Shown here: positions 1 to 9,388 of the stretch, in pieces
How positions within the stretch are numbered: the stretch's first letter is position 1
Layout of the letters: the number at the start of each line of letters is the position of its first letter
Assembly (NCBI GenBank): GCA_963775935.1
Contig: CAVZKR010000003.1
Location: 124,001 to 188,000, forward strand
Source of the DNA: JBBIPA01 sp963775935
Lineage (GTDB): Bacteria; Chloroflexota; Dehalococcoidia; GIF9; UBA5629
Reading direction: 5' to 3'
Length of the DNA: 64,000 nucleotides
Position numbers and translations under genes: made by a program
Notes under the pieces: generated by a model
What the model was told of the DNA's origin: nothing
Database searches by the model: none
The model's input: the letters and a program-made list of their open reading frames with translations, nothing else

Positions 1-461
1 AATATCTGATACAGATAGTTTGCGTCAGTGCGACTGGCGTCCATGGGCGAAAACTCTACATCCTCTATATACTTTTTCGCCCTTTTCACCATAGCACGGG
101 AGCTCTCCAATATCTCTTCACGGTTCTTCTTAAGCTGATGCAGCAGATGGATATCGGAAGCCGAAAGAAATACATGAATACGTGGCTTCTTCGCTTCCTT
201 TATTGCCTCCCAAGCCCTGTCCACACCCTCAGGATTAGCATGAGTGAGAGCACAGATACTGGAACTCTTAATCTCCCTGGCAACGAGTTGAACTGCTTCA
301 AAATCACCTGGTGAACTAATAGGGAACCCAGCCTCAATAACATCAATACCTAGCCTTTCCAGATGTCTGGCAATATCTAATTTCTCTTTGAAGTTTAGAC
401 TGGTTCCCGCCGACTGTTCACCGTCGCGTAACGTAGTATCGAATATAATTACTTTATCCAT
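1..461 (-). CDS. leuA: 2-isopropylmalate synthase, N-terminal part (runs off window)
   Basis: This is the first 153 codons of a HMGL-like TIM-barrel enzyme that condenses 2-oxoisovalerate with acetyl-CoA, the first committed step of leucine synthesis. The N-terminus carries the family motif FDTTLRDGEQ, with the metal-binding Asp, followed by GIDVIEAGFPISSPGDFEAV and later ALTHAN and SPMDASRTD, all typical of LeuA. The ATG lies at 461 with AAAGGA about 8 bases upstream. It is the last visible gene of the ilvN-ilvC-leuA run, which supports leuA over the homologous homocitrate or citramalate synthases. The C-terminal regulatory domain that would decide this lies outside the window. Confidence 0.88.
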   Translation of the reverse strand, partial: MDKVIIFDTTLRDGEQSAGTSLNFKEKLDIARHLERLGIDVIEAGFPISSPGDFEAVQLVAREIKSSSICALTHANPEGVDRAWEAIKEAKKPRIHVFLSASDIHLLHQLKKNREEILESSRAMVKRAKKYIEDVEFSPMDASRTDANYLYQI

Positions 462-616
462 TTCCGTTTAATCCTTTCCTGCAACGAGAGGCCAACGCCT
501 GCCACCACGCTGAAAATATCTATACTAAATTGAATAAAACTTCGCATAGTATTTCAAAAAGAGGCTGGGACATATCCCGCAGCCAAATGCCACCACACTT
601 CACTAATAAGGAGTTA

Positions 617-1609
617 CTAGGTCTTCAGCCATGGCATCATTGCTCTGAGCTTCTTACCTATAACCTCAACGTCATGTTCAGCCTCATGCTTCTTTATGGC
701 ATTATAAACGGGACGACCTGCCTGATTTTCCAGAATCCACTCTCGAGCAAAGCTACCATCCTGAACCTCAGCCAGAATTTGCCCCATCTCGTCTTTCACT
801 AGCTCGTTGATAACCCTTGGACCTCGAGTATAATCGCCATATTCCGCAGTATCACTTACCGAATAACGCATAAAGTTCAATCCACCACGATACATGAGGT
901 CGACAATCAGTTTTAGCTCGTGAAAGCATTCAAAATAGGCTATTTCCGGTTGATAACCAGCTTCAACTAATGTTTCAAATCCCGCTTTAACCAGTGCTGA
1001 AACACCACCGCAAAGCACTGTTTGTTCACCGAAAAGGTCTGTCTCAGTCTCCTCAGCAAAAGTAGTCTCCAGAACACCAGCCCGAGCGCAACCAATACCT
1101 CGAGCATACGCCAGCGCAATTTCTTTGGCTTTGCCTGACTTATTCTGGTGAACTGCGACCAGAGCCGGGGGACCCGAGCCTTCCGTATAGAGCTGTCGCA
1201 ACATATGACCAGGACACTTGGGAGCAATCATAGCCACATCGACATCGGGAGGTGGCACTATCTGCCCAAAATGGATATTAAAACCATGGGCAAACATGAG
1301 CATCTTGCCCTTTGATAATCCTCTGGTTATCGACTCGCGATAAATCCTTGGCTGTAAAGTATCAGGCACTAACATCACAATGATATCAGCCTCATCAGCG
1401 AGCCCAACAGCTTCCATTGGCTTGAAACCAGCTTTTTGAGCATTCTTCCAACCTTCGGTGCCTTTAGCTTCAGCAACAACTACCGTGCAGCCGCTATCTC
1501 TTAAATTCTGCGCATGCGCATGTCCCTGACTACCAAATCCAACAATGCCAATAACCTTGTCCTTAAGTAAAGCCATTTTGATATCTTTCTCGAGATAAAT
1601 CTTTGCCAC
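617..1609 (-). CDS. ilvC: Ketol-acid reductoisomerase (NADP+), class I
   Basis: IlvC catalyses the Mg-dependent alkyl migration and NADPH reduction of 2-acetolactate to 2,3-dihydroxyisovalerate. The protein has 330 residues, the normal class I length. Near residue 20 is the Rossmann motif GIVGFGSQGHAHAQNLRDSG. The catalytic region KCPGHMLRQLYTEG lies in the middle, and the C-terminal knotted domain contains the metal-binding acidic segment FGEQTVLCGG and AYFECFHELKLIVDLMYRGG. The start is GTG at 1609, 6 bases after a strong AAGGAGG. It follows ilvN by about 60 bases and precedes leuA, so all three are probably cotranscribed. Confidence 0.95.
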   Translation of the reverse strand: MAKIYLEKDIKMALLKDKVIGIVGFGSQGHAHAQNLRDSGCTVVVAEAKGTEGWKNAQKAGFKPMEAVGLADEADIIVMLVPDTLQPRIYRESITRGLSKGKMLMFAHGFNIHFGQIVPPPDVDVAMIAPKCPGHMLRQLYTEGSGPPALVAVHQNKSGKAKEIALAYARGIGCARAGVLETTFAEETETDLFGEQTVLCGGVSALVKAGFETLVEAGYQPEIAYFECFHELKLIVDLMYRGGLNFMRYSVSDTAEYGDYTRGPRVINELVKDEMGQILAEVQDGSFAREWILENQAGRPVYNAIKKHEAEHDVEVIGKKLRAMMPWLKT

Positions 1610-1669
1610 GATTCCTCCTTACAAATATTTTTTTGCGCTACTGTCTGAATCTAACTTTCTTAAAATACA

Positions 1670-2251
1670 TTACCAGTCGGGTGCACTGGATGTTACTTTT
1701 CGCGATGACGGTGTCCCTCGTGATTCCTTATCCACCTTTTCTTCCTCTACCAGAAGTGGCCCCACACCCCCACGGGTTAAAGCGATAATGCCTGTCCTTG
1801 CTATCTCCCTAACGCCAAACCCGCGAAGAAGCTCCATAAGAGAATCGACCTTTTCACCATCCCCCGTCACTTCAATTATGAGAGAATCAGCAGAAACATC
1901 CACGATATTGGCTCGAAATATGTCAACGATTTGTATGATCTCACTCCGCGTGGCATGGCTGGCCTTTACCTTAATAAGCGCCAGTTCTCTGATTACCGAA
2001 TCATAACTTGTTATGTCAACTATTCTTACTACTTCAATAAGCTTATCAAGTTGTTTTCGTACTTGCTCTACCTTAGCATTATCCCCTGCCACCACAATAG
2101 TCATCCTCGACAATTTTGGTTGGATAGAATGCCCGACAGCAATGCTCTCGATATTGAAGTTGCGCCTGCGCAAAAGACTGGCAACCCGGTTAAGAACACC
2201 TGGTTTATCTTCCACTAATGCTACTAATGTATGTCTCTGCAAGGGGGACAA
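1670..2251 (-). CDS. ilvN: Acetolactate synthase regulatory (small) subunit
   Basis: This is the small subunit of acetohydroxyacid synthase, which binds valine and activates the IlvB catalytic subunit. An N-terminal ACT domain is clear from LVALVEDKPGVLNRVASLL and FNIESIAVG, followed by the C-terminal conserved domain (ELALIKVKA, GFGVREIARTG). I chose a TTG start at 2251: a strong AAAGGAGG (2259-2266) sits 7 bases upstream of it. The longer ATG reading at 2272 would place that Shine-Dalgarno inside its own first codons. The last ~25 residues (EEKVDKESRGTPSSRK) are a charged tail beyond the usual end. The gene is separated from ilvB by the opposite-strand acs gene, an unusual arrangement. Confidence 0.9.
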   Translation of the reverse strand: MSPLQRHTLVALVEDKPGVLNRVASLLRRRNFNIESIAVGHSIQPKLSRMTIVVAGDNAKVEQVRKQLDKLIEVVRIVDITSYDSVIRELALIKVKASHATRSEIIQIVDIFRANIVDVSADSLIIEVTGDGEKVDSLMELLRGFGVREIARTGIIALTRGGVGPLLVEEEKVDKESRGTPSSRKVTSSAPDW

Positions 2252-2258
2252 ACTACCA

Positions 2259-2266
2259 CCTCCTTT
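2259..2266 (-). promoter_or_regulatory. Shine-Dalgarno that decides the ilvN start
   Basis: On the minus strand the sequence reads AAAGGAGG followed by 7 bases and TTG at 2251. The only upstream ATG (2272) would overlap this site, so the TTG is preferred. Confidence 0.6.
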
Positions 2267-2272
2267 GCCCAC

Positions 2273-2668
2273 CTAAGGGTAATATTGTGTTATTCTAAAA
2301 CGCCTAATATAGAAATGCAAGTAAAAGAGTTATACGAGGCATACCACAGTTAGTTTCGAAAAAAACAATGTTTGCTGATATTTCTCTTTTATAGTACAAT
2401 CAATATAGTGCCATCAGTGACCATCAGAATATCGTATACAAATGACAAGGTGGATAGAAAAGAAAAACCATCGCGAGTAAATCAAACGAACTACGACTGT
2501 AAAGAATTGTGACCACTGCGAATAATTCAATGGTGATCAACTTTCGATTAATGCACACGACTACTAGATTATGTAACTCACCGGTAACGCTGATAGTGGT
2601 AGTATCAAATAAGAGTAAATAATAATTGAGCAGCGAGATATTCTCGACTGTATAAAAGGAGTCAATAC
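2273..2668. other. Divergent intergenic region between ilvN and acs
   Basis: This AT-rich stretch must hold the promoters for ilvN-ilvC-leuA (minus strand) and acs (plus strand). I see no ORF, no convincing T-box, no leader peptide rich in Leu/Ile/Val codons and no long hairpin with a T tract. Only the acs ribosome binding site AAAGGAG (2655-2661) is clear. Confidence 0.5.
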
Positions 2669-4639
2669 ATGACCAAAGAGGAAAAGACCATCACTTCAAT
2701 GATGGAGGAAAAGAGAGTTTTCTACCCTCCAAAAGAACTGAGCCAAAAAGCATATATTAAAAGCCTTGATGAGTACAAGAAAATGTACCAGAGGTCCGTA
2801 AAAGACCCCGAAGGATTCTGGGGCGAGATGGCTCAACAGCTTGACTGGTTTAAAAAATGGGACAAGGTCATGGTGGAGGATTTTAAAAATGCTAAGCATG
2901 AGTGGTTTGTCGGTGGCAAGCTCAATGTCAGCTACAACTGCCTGGACAGACATTTAAAGACATGGAAAAAGAATAAAGCTGCACTTATCTGGGAAGGGGA
3001 TCCGGGAGACAGCAGGACACTAACCTATCAAGAGTTATATTATGAGGTCTGCAAATTTGCGAATGTATTAAAGAAACATGGTGTTAAAAAAGGCGATAGG
3101 GTATCCATTTATTTGCCAATGATTCCTGAACTTCCCATCGCCATGCTGGCTTGTGCCAGAATCGGCGCTATCCATAGCATCGTATTCGGAGGTTTCAGTG
3201 CCGAGGCGTTAAGAGACCGTATGCAGGATTGTGGCAGCACAGTCCTTATTTGTGCCGACGGCTATTATCGTGGAGGTAAGGTGGTCAAGAGCAAAGATAA
3301 TGCCGACCAGGCACTCGATACCTGTCCTCAGATCAAAGACGTTTTTGTGGTCAAAAGAGCAAACAATGAGACCCCAATGAAACAAGGCCGCGACTACTGG
3401 TGGAACAATGAGATGGCTGCTGAGGATATCAAGCCTGTTTGCGAACCAGAAGTAATGGATGCCGAAGACCCGCTCTTCATTCTCTACACCAGTGGTAGTA
3501 CTGGAAAGCCCAAAGGCGTGCTCCATACCCAGGCTGGTTATCTTTTATTTGCATACCTTACGTTCAAATTGATTTTCGACGTCAAGGACGAGGACACCTA
3601 CTGGTGCACCGCAGATATCGGCTGGGTAACAGGTCATAGCTATATTGCGTACGGCCCATTATCTTTTGGCGCCACCAGCCTCATGTTTGAAGGTGTTCCA
3701 AACTATCCCCATCCTGATAGATTCTGGGATATCGTCGAAAAGTATAGAGTCAATATTTTCTATACAGCGCCTACCGCTATTCGTGCCATAATGCGCGAAG
3801 GTGACCAATGGCCAGCCAAGCATGACCTAAGCTCCCTGCGAGTACTGGGGTCAGTTGGTGAACCCATAAATCCCGAAGCCTGGATGTGGTACTACAATAC
3901 CATCGGTAAAGGTAAATGTCCCATCGTGGATACCTGGTGGCAGACAGAAACCGGTGGCATACTCATTACTCCCCTGCCTGGAGCAATACCAACAAAACCA
4001 GGTTCCGCTTCGCTACCGTTCTTTGGCGTCGTGCCGGAAATACTGAAGGAGAACGGTACCCCAACTCAGGTTAACGAAGGTGGCTATCTGGTTATCAAGA
4101 GACCATGGCCAGGACTGATGCGGCGGGTTTATGGCAATCCCGAAAGGTTTAAAAATACCTATTTCGTCCAATTTCCCGGTGTCTACAATACCGGTGACGG
4201 AGCCAGGAGAGATGAAGATGGCTTCTACTGGCTGATGGGACGGATAGACGATGTCATCAATGTGTCCGGGCACAGGATAGGAACTGCAGAGGTTGAAAGT
4301 ACATTGGTAGCACATCCCAAGGTAGCAGAAGCTGCGGTAGTCGGTATGCCACACGAGATAAAGGGACAGGGCATATATGCCTATGTAACCCTTAAAGCAG
4401 GTATCGAAAAATCCGACGACCTCAAAAAGGAACTGGTGGCACATGTCCGTAAACAGATTGGACCTATAGCCACGCCGGATAAAATACAGTTCGCTGACGC
4501 TCTACCCAAGACCAGAAGTGGCAAGATTATGCGCCGCATATTAACCAGGATTGCCGCAGGTACTGTTGACGACTTGGGCGATACCAGTACCCTGGCAGAC
4601 CCTTCAGTGGTGCAAATACTGGTCAAAGAAAGACTATAG
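2669..4639 (+). CDS. acs: Acetyl-CoA synthetase (AMP-forming)
   Basis: Acs activates acetate with ATP and CoA through an acetyl-adenylate. The 656-residue length matches the family. The N-terminal ACS domain is followed by the ATP-binding P-loop YTSGSTGKPKG near residue 272, then WWQTETGG and the hinge/C-terminal motif YNTGDGARRDEDGFYW. PKTRSGKIMRR near residue 615 carries the catalytic lysine that is acetylated in known Acs proteins. AAAGGAG lies 7 bases before the ATG. The gene lies on the plus strand between ilvB and ilvN and ends only 8 bases from the convergent ilvB stop. Acetyl-CoA made here could feed LeuA, but this link is inference. Confidence 0.95.
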   Translation: MTKEEKTITSMMEEKRVFYPPKELSQKAYIKSLDEYKKMYQRSVKDPEGFWGEMAQQLDWFKKWDKVMVEDFKNAKHEWFVGGKLNVSYNCLDRHLKTWKKNKAALIWEGDPGDSRTLTYQELYYEVCKFANVLKKHGVKKGDRVSIYLPMIPELPIAMLACARIGAIHSIVFGGFSAEALRDRMQDCGSTVLICADGYYRGGKVVKSKDNADQALDTCPQIKDVFVVKRANNETPMKQGRDYWWNNEMAAEDIKPVCEPEVMDAEDPLFILYTSGSTGKPKGVLHTQAGYLLFAYLTFKLIFDVKDEDTYWCTADIGWVTGHSYIAYGPLSFGATSLMFEGVPNYPHPDRFWDIVEKYRVNIFYTAPTAIRAIMREGDQWPAKHDLSSLRVLGSVGEPINPEAWMWYYNTIGKGKCPIVDTWWQTETGGILITPLPGAIPTKPGSASLPFFGVVPEILKENGTPTQVNEGGYLVIKRPWPGLMRRVYGNPERFKNTYFVQFPGVYNTGDGARRDEDGFYWLMGRIDDVINVSGHRIGTAEVESTLVAHPKVAEAAVVGMPHEIKGQGIYAYVTLKAGIEKSDDLKKELVAHVRKQIGPIATPDKIQFADALPKTRSGKIMRRILTRIAAGTVDDLGDTSTLADPSVVQILVKERL

Positions 4640-4647
4640 ATTCTCTA

Positions 4648-6357
4648 CTAGCGCGGCTTGCTCGAAGAAGATATCATCTGTTGTTGCTTTGGCATCTCCA
4701 GAGCTTCAACCAGAGCAGCACCAGGTGGTACAATAGGAAATACATTCTCTTCAGGTTCAACAGCAAAATCAAGTAAAAAGGCACCATCATGTGTCATCGC
4801 CTTCTCTATTGCCGGGGCTACATCGATTTTCTTAGTAACACGCATTCCCGGTATGCCATATGCTTCAGCAATCTTGACGTAGTCAGGACTGGAGAGAACC
4901 GTTCCCACATACCGGCGACTGTAGAATAATTCCTGCCATTGCCTCACCATGCCAAGATAGCCGTTGTTGATAATAGCTATCTTGATATCAATGTTTTCCT
5001 GAGCGACCGTAGCCAGCTCCTGAATGGTCATTTGGAAACCACCGTCACCGGCGATACACCATACGACTTCTTCAGGACGACCGATTTTTGCACCAATAGC
5101 ACCAGGGAGTTCAAAGCCCATTGTGCCAAGACCACCAGAAGAAACGAGGCAATTGGGTTTATTGTAAAAGAAGTACTGTGCTGCCCACATCTGATTTTGC
5201 CCCACACCAGTCACAATAATAGCATTCCCTTGAGTAGCATGATAAATCTGACGGATAACATATTGGGGCAGCAAATCTTCACATTCGCGTATTTCGAGCG
5301 CAGGATGTTCCAGACGCCATTGCTCCAACTGATGGATCCAGTCTATATGATTACGTTGTACAACTTCTTTATTGAGCATTTGTAATACATTTCTAATATC
5401 GCCCACTATCGGCACATCAACACGGACATTCTTACCTATTTCGGCAGGGTCGATATCAATATGAATAATACGGGCTTTAGGAGCGAACGCGCTTACTATG
5501 CCAGTAGCACGATCGTCAAACCTCATACCCACAGCAATGATGACATCGGCATCATCTATAGCCTTATTAGCATATGCCATACCGTGCATACCCATCCAAC
5601 CAAAACTCAGCACATGCGTCTCGGGAAAACAGCCAATGCCCAAGAGAGTAGTAACGACTGGTATCTGTGCCTTCTCTACAAGTTCCTTAAATTCATTATA
5701 AGCTTTGGAGATGATTACTCCTCTGCCGCCAAGAATCACCGGGCGTTCAGCTTTGTTAATCAGCTCCGACGCTCTTTTAATCTGAGCAGGATGACCATGC
5801 AACTTCACCCGCAAACCGGGCAAATCAACTTTTTCCGGATACACGTACTCGGCTTTGTTTTGGAAAACATCCTTGGGTATATCGATAAGAACTGGACCAG
5901 GTCTTCCAAATCGCGCAATATAGAAGGATTCCTTTATGACACGAGCTAAATCTTTGCTGTCCATCACCAGATAGTTGGTTTTGGTAATAGGAAGAGTAAT
6001 ACCTGTGATATCTATCTCCTGGAATGCATCCTTACCGATAAAAGCCGTAGCCACCTGACCAGTAATAGCCACTATGGGAGATGAATCCAAATACGCATTA
6101 GCTATTCCAGTAACCAGATTAGTCGCGCCTGGCCCAGAAGTAGACAGACAAACACCTACTTTGCCAGTCACCCTCGCATAAGCATCGGCAGCATGAGCAG
6201 CAGCCTGCTCATGACGGACTAGAATATGCCTGAGCTGTGGATACTGTGGGAAAGTGTCATACAAAGGCAGTACGGCTCCGCCGGGGAAACCGAAGATAAC
6301 TTCCACACCTTCTTTTAGCAAGCTCTCGCATAAAATCTGGGCACCTGTCTTCTTCAT
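4648..6357 (-). CDS. ilvB: Acetolactate synthase catalytic (large) subunit
   Basis: This ThDP enzyme condenses two pyruvates, or pyruvate and 2-oxobutyrate, to acetohydroxyacids. The 569-residue protein has the N-terminal PYR domain with FGFPGGAVLPLYD and the catalytic Glu in VRHEQAAAHAADAYAR. The central FAD-binding domain has GWMGMHGMAYANKAI and AVGMRFDDRATG. The C-terminal PP domain has the ThDP motif GDGGFQMTIQELAT then INNGYLGMVRQWQ. It begins 9 bases after ilvD ends, within a short AAGGAATAAGC spacer, so ilvD-ilvB are one transcript. Its partner subunit IlvN is encoded more than 2 kb away, beyond the opposed acs gene. Confidence 0.96.
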   Translation of the reverse strand: MKKTGAQILCESLLKEGVEVIFGFPGGAVLPLYDTFPQYPQLRHILVRHEQAAAHAADAYARVTGKVGVCLSTSGPGATNLVTGIANAYLDSSPIVAITGQVATAFIGKDAFQEIDITGITLPITKTNYLVMDSKDLARVIKESFYIARFGRPGPVLIDIPKDVFQNKAEYVYPEKVDLPGLRVKLHGHPAQIKRASELINKAERPVILGGRGVIISKAYNEFKELVEKAQIPVVTTLLGIGCFPETHVLSFGWMGMHGMAYANKAIDDADVIIAVGMRFDDRATGIVSAFAPKARIIHIDIDPAEIGKNVRVDVPIVGDIRNVLQMLNKEVVQRNHIDWIHQLEQWRLEHPALEIRECEDLLPQYVIRQIYHATQGNAIIVTGVGQNQMWAAQYFFYNKPNCLVSSGGLGTMGFELPGAIGAKIGRPEEVVWCIAGDGGFQMTIQELATVAQENIDIKIAIINNGYLGMVRQWQELFYSRRYVGTVLSSPDYVKIAEAYGIPGMRVTKKIDVAPAIEKAMTHDGAFLLDFAVEPEENVFPIVPPGAALVEALEMPKQQQMISSSSKPR

Positions 6358-6366
6358 GCTTATTCC

Positions 6367-8034
6367 TTAATCAACGAAGATTGCTCCACGGCTGGCTGGG
6401 CCTACTTTCTCGGCATACCGCTTCAGATAGCCGCTCTTCACTCTCGGCTCGAATTTCGGTAGCTGACTCAGTCGTTTTTTTATCTCTTCGTCACTTACTT
6501 CCACTTCCAGCTTATGATTGGGTATATCAATACTAATGATATCACCATCGCGCACCGCAGCAATAGCACCACCACTCGCCGCCTCAGGCGACACATGACC
6601 AATCGCTGACCCGCGAGTTGCACCTGAGAAACGCCCATCGGTAATAAGCGCTACCTCCTTGTCCATGCCCATGCCACTGAGCAACGAGGTTGGGGTTAGC
6701 ATTTCCCTCATCCCTGGCCCACCCTTAGGTCCCTCATATCGTATCACAATTACTTCCCCAGTCTTTATCTTCTTTGCCATAATAGCCCTGGTTGCCTCTT
6801 CCTCATCGTCGAAAACATGCGCTGGACCTTTGTGTACAAGCATTTCGGGAGCAACGGCAGCACTCTTTACCACGCCACCATCCGGAGCCAGGTTACCAAA
6901 AAGAACAGCGAGGCCACCAGTGGCAGAATAAGGATTTGATAGCGGGCGAATTACGGCCTGATTCTTAATAGTAGCTCCCTTTATGACATCAGCCAGCGGT
7001 TTCCCCAAAACGGTCTTCGCTTTAAGATTTAGAAATTTGGATATCTCATGCATCACCGCTGGTATGCCACCGGCTTCGTTCAAATCCTCAATATGAAGCT
7101 CACTTGCCGGGCATATTTTAGCAAGATGAGGAACGCGCTGGCTTATCTCGTTCACCAGAGATAGAGGAAAGTCAATACCAGCCTCATGTGCTACCGCCAT
7201 AAGATGCAGCACTGAGTTAGTACTGCCGCCTAAAGCCATATCAACCGCAAAAGCATTAGCGATAGCATCTTTAGTAATAATATCCCGAGGTAAGAGCTTC
7301 TGAGCAAGCACATTGACTATTTGCTGTCCAGCTTCAAACGCAAGAGCAGTTCGCTGCGCATAGACTGCAGGTATGGTTCCATTACCAGGCAACCCCATCC
7401 CAAGAGCCTCCATTAGACAATTCATGGTATTGGCAGTAAACATGCCCGAACAGCTACCACAGCCCGGGCAGGCAACTGCTTCCAGTTCCTCCAATTCCGC
7501 TTCGCTCATCAATCCCTTCATCACCTTCCCTACGCCCAGAAATACCGAGTTCAAATCAACAAATTTTTCCTCGCTACCCTGTTTCACACGCCCGGCAAGC
7601 ATGGGGCCGCCGCTCACGAATAGTGAAGGAATATTTAATCTCACCGCTGCCATCAACATCCCGGGCACCACCTTATCGCAATTGGGAACGAAGACAACAG
7701 CATCAAAGGCATGCGCCTCAACGATAATCTCCACCGAATCCGCAATAAGCTCACGACTGGGCAGGCTGTATTTCATACCGGGATGGTTCATAGCAATACC
7801 ATCGCAAACAGCTATGGTATTCACTTCAAACGGGACTCCACCCTTGCTCCTGATACCCTCTTTCACAGATTTCGCAATCGACTGCAAATGCAGGTGACCC
7901 GGAACAATTTCGCTAAAGCTATTTACAACACCTATAAAAGGCTTATCGAAGTTGTCTCCAGACACACCCAGAGACCTGAGCAGCGAGCGATGAGGCGCCC
8001 GCTCAACGCCTTTTTTGACCCTGTCACTACGCAT
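6367..8034 (-). CDS. ilvD: Dihydroxy-acid dehydratase
   Basis: IlvD dehydrates 2,3-dihydroxy acids to 2-oxo acids in valine and isoleucine synthesis, using an Fe-S cluster. The 555-residue length is normal. Visible motifs are CDGIAMNHPGMKYSLPSREL, with an Fe-S ligand cysteine, FVPNCDKVVPGMLMAA, with the second cysteine, ACPGCGSCSGMFTANTMN, with the third, and C-terminal ITDGRFSGATRGSAIGHVSPEA. The three cysteines fit the IlvD/Edd family. It is first in the ilvD-ilvB pair. The ATG at 8034 is preceded by GGAGGT 15 bases away and a nearer AAGG. Confidence 0.96.
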   Translation of the reverse strand: MRSDRVKKGVERAPHRSLLRSLGVSGDNFDKPFIGVVNSFSEIVPGHLHLQSIAKSVKEGIRSKGGVPFEVNTIAVCDGIAMNHPGMKYSLPSRELIADSVEIIVEAHAFDAVVFVPNCDKVVPGMLMAAVRLNIPSLFVSGGPMLAGRVKQGSEEKFVDLNSVFLGVGKVMKGLMSEAELEELEAVACPGCGSCSGMFTANTMNCLMEALGMGLPGNGTIPAVYAQRTALAFEAGQQIVNVLAQKLLPRDIITKDAIANAFAVDMALGGSTNSVLHLMAVAHEAGIDFPLSLVNEISQRVPHLAKICPASELHIEDLNEAGGIPAVMHEISKFLNLKAKTVLGKPLADVIKGATIKNQAVIRPLSNPYSATGGLAVLFGNLAPDGGVVKSAAVAPEMLVHKGPAHVFDDEEEATRAIMAKKIKTGEVIVIRYEGPKGGPGMREMLTPTSLLSGMGMDKEVALITDGRFSGATRGSAIGHVSPEAASGGAIAAVRDGDIISIDIPNHKLEVEVSDEEIKKRLSQLPKFEPRVKSGYLKRYAEKVGPASRGAIFVD

Positions 8035-8131
8035 TAGGCCTTACATAACCTCCATGATGGAAATGACCCTCTTACTGCAACCGGAAATAAAGGGTTCTAG
8101 TAAACTAGCATAGCAACTATCTATTGTCAAG

Positions 8132-8572
8132 CTATTCCGTCTCCATAGCACGTACTTTTTCTACCCGCTGTAAATGCCTGCCACCCTCAAAGGTGGTTGA
8201 AAGAAATGCCTTTACAATCTCCAGATTAACATTGAGCTCAATGCTCTCCCCAGCCAGACACAGGATGTTGGCATCGTTATGCTGGCGTGACCGAATAGCA
8301 TCATGAACGCTGTGGCATAGGGCAGCACGTATACCTCTAACCTTGTTGGCAGCTATACACATGCCGATACCGGTGCTGCAAATCAATATCCCGCAGGTAT
8401 ACTCCCCCGAACTTACTGCTCTGGCCACCAGGCGAGCAAAATCGGGGTAATCTACTGGCTCAGTGCCATTACTGCCAAAATCATGATAGCCATAGCCCAG
8501 GTCTTTAAGAAGATTGATAACAGCCTGCTTTACCTTGACGCCGCGGTGGTCATTGCCGAGAGCAATACGCAT
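8132..8572 (-). CDS. rpiB: Ribose-5-phosphate isomerase B
   Basis: RpiB interconverts ribose 5-phosphate and ribulose 5-phosphate in the pentose phosphate pathway. The 146-residue protein begins MRIALGNDHRGVKVKQ and contains DYPDFARLVARAVSSGE and the catalytic/phosphate loop GILICSTGIGMCIAANKVRGIRAA. The central cysteine of the CSTGIG segment fits the RpiB catalytic residue. NDANILCLAGES follows, also typical. The start overlaps the end of tsaC by 23 bases, so the two genes are probably translated together. Confidence 0.93.
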   Translation of the reverse strand: MRIALGNDHRGVKVKQAVINLLKDLGYGYHDFGSNGTEPVDYPDFARLVARAVSSGEYTCGILICSTGIGMCIAANKVRGIRAALCHSVHDAIRSRQHNDANILCLAGESIELNVNLEIVKAFLSTTFEGGRHLQRVEKVRAMETE

Positions 8573-9218
8573 GCTTATCTACCTCCCTCATATATTCCTT
8601 AAATACTTTGTTTATCTCTTCTTCAGTCACAGCACCTTTACGCAGAATGACCGGAGCCTTTCCAGTGATATCAACTACAGTAGATTCCACACCACCGGGG
8701 CATTTCCCCCCATCTATAATAAGGTCAACAACCCCATCGAACTGGCATTGAACGTCTTCAGCCGTGAGAGCGTTCGGTTGACTACTCAGATTTGCGCTTG
8801 TCCCAATAATCGGCACTGACGCCAGCTTGATGAGAGCCAGCGTTATCGGATGATTGGGAACGCGTACTGCGATGGTATCTTCCTCTGCTGCTCCGCTGCC
8901 GGGAAATGCCGTCGCCTTGTATAACACAATAGTCAAACCACCAGGCCAGAAACGTTTCATCAACAACCTGCCAATCTCCGGCACCGATGCTGCAATCGTA
9001 TCAAGTTGAGATTCACCAGCCAGTAAAATCGGTAGAGGCAGATGGCGCAGACGCTGCTTTATTTTATAAATCCTGTCCACTGCTTCAGGAATAAAAGGAT
9101 TAGCTCCTAACCCGTAGACTGTATCGGTAGGAAAGGCAACCACGCCTCCCGCTTTCACAATGTTGGCAGCTTTATCAATTTGTTGTTGCAGTTGAGATGA
9201 TAACCGGGTCGCTCTCAC
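8550..9218 (-). CDS. tsaC: L-threonylcarbamoyladenylate synthase (Sua5/YrdC/TsaC family)
   Basis: This 222-residue YrdC-fold protein makes threonylcarbamoyl-AMP from threonine, bicarbonate and ATP for the t6A37 modification of ANN-decoding tRNAs. Motifs include GGVVAFPTDTVYGLGANP near residue 25, IYKIKQRLRHLPLPILL with the KxR signature, FWPGGLTIVLY, VRVPNHP and the serine-rich IIGTSANLSSQPN. The C-terminal part has STVVDITGKAPVILRKGAV. It lacks the extra Sua5 domain (~130 residues), so it is the short form. It overlaps rpiB. The symbol is by family; the partners TsaB, D and E are not in this window. Confidence 0.9.
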   Translation of the reverse strand: MRATRLSSQLQQQIDKAANIVKAGGVVAFPTDTVYGLGANPFIPEAVDRIYKIKQRLRHLPLPILLAGESQLDTIAASVPEIGRLLMKRFWPGGLTIVLYKATAFPGSGAAEEDTIAVRVPNHPITLALIKLASVPIIGTSANLSSQPNALTAEDVQCQFDGVVDLIIDGGKCPGGVESTVVDITGKAPVILRKGAVTEEEINKVFKEYMREVDKHAYCSRQ

Positions 9219-9342
9219 AGCCTATACCTCACCAGAACTCCAAAGATACAACCAATCGAGGAAATTTCGCTTTATGTAACTACAGCGCATTATATACCTT
9301 TGCCCTCAAGATGCCAACCAAAAAGCAGGACATTGAGACTAG

Positions 9343-9372
9343 TTAATGCACAAGGTCGGGCTGTGATATACT
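9343..9372 (+). promoter_or_regulatory. Possible guaA promoter
   Basis: TTAATG (9343-9348), an 18-base spacer and TATACT (9367-9372) lie just before guaA. The start site would fall about 10 bases before the ATG, giving a very short leader, which fits the absence of a clear Shine-Dalgarno. The -35 box is weak. Confidence 0.35.
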
Positions 9373-9388
9373 TTATAGGCACTATACC

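Noticed and set aside
2381..2460. Promoter for ilvN on the minus strand near 2385-2400
   Set aside because: A TATAAA box is visible, but no -35 box at the right spacing was found.
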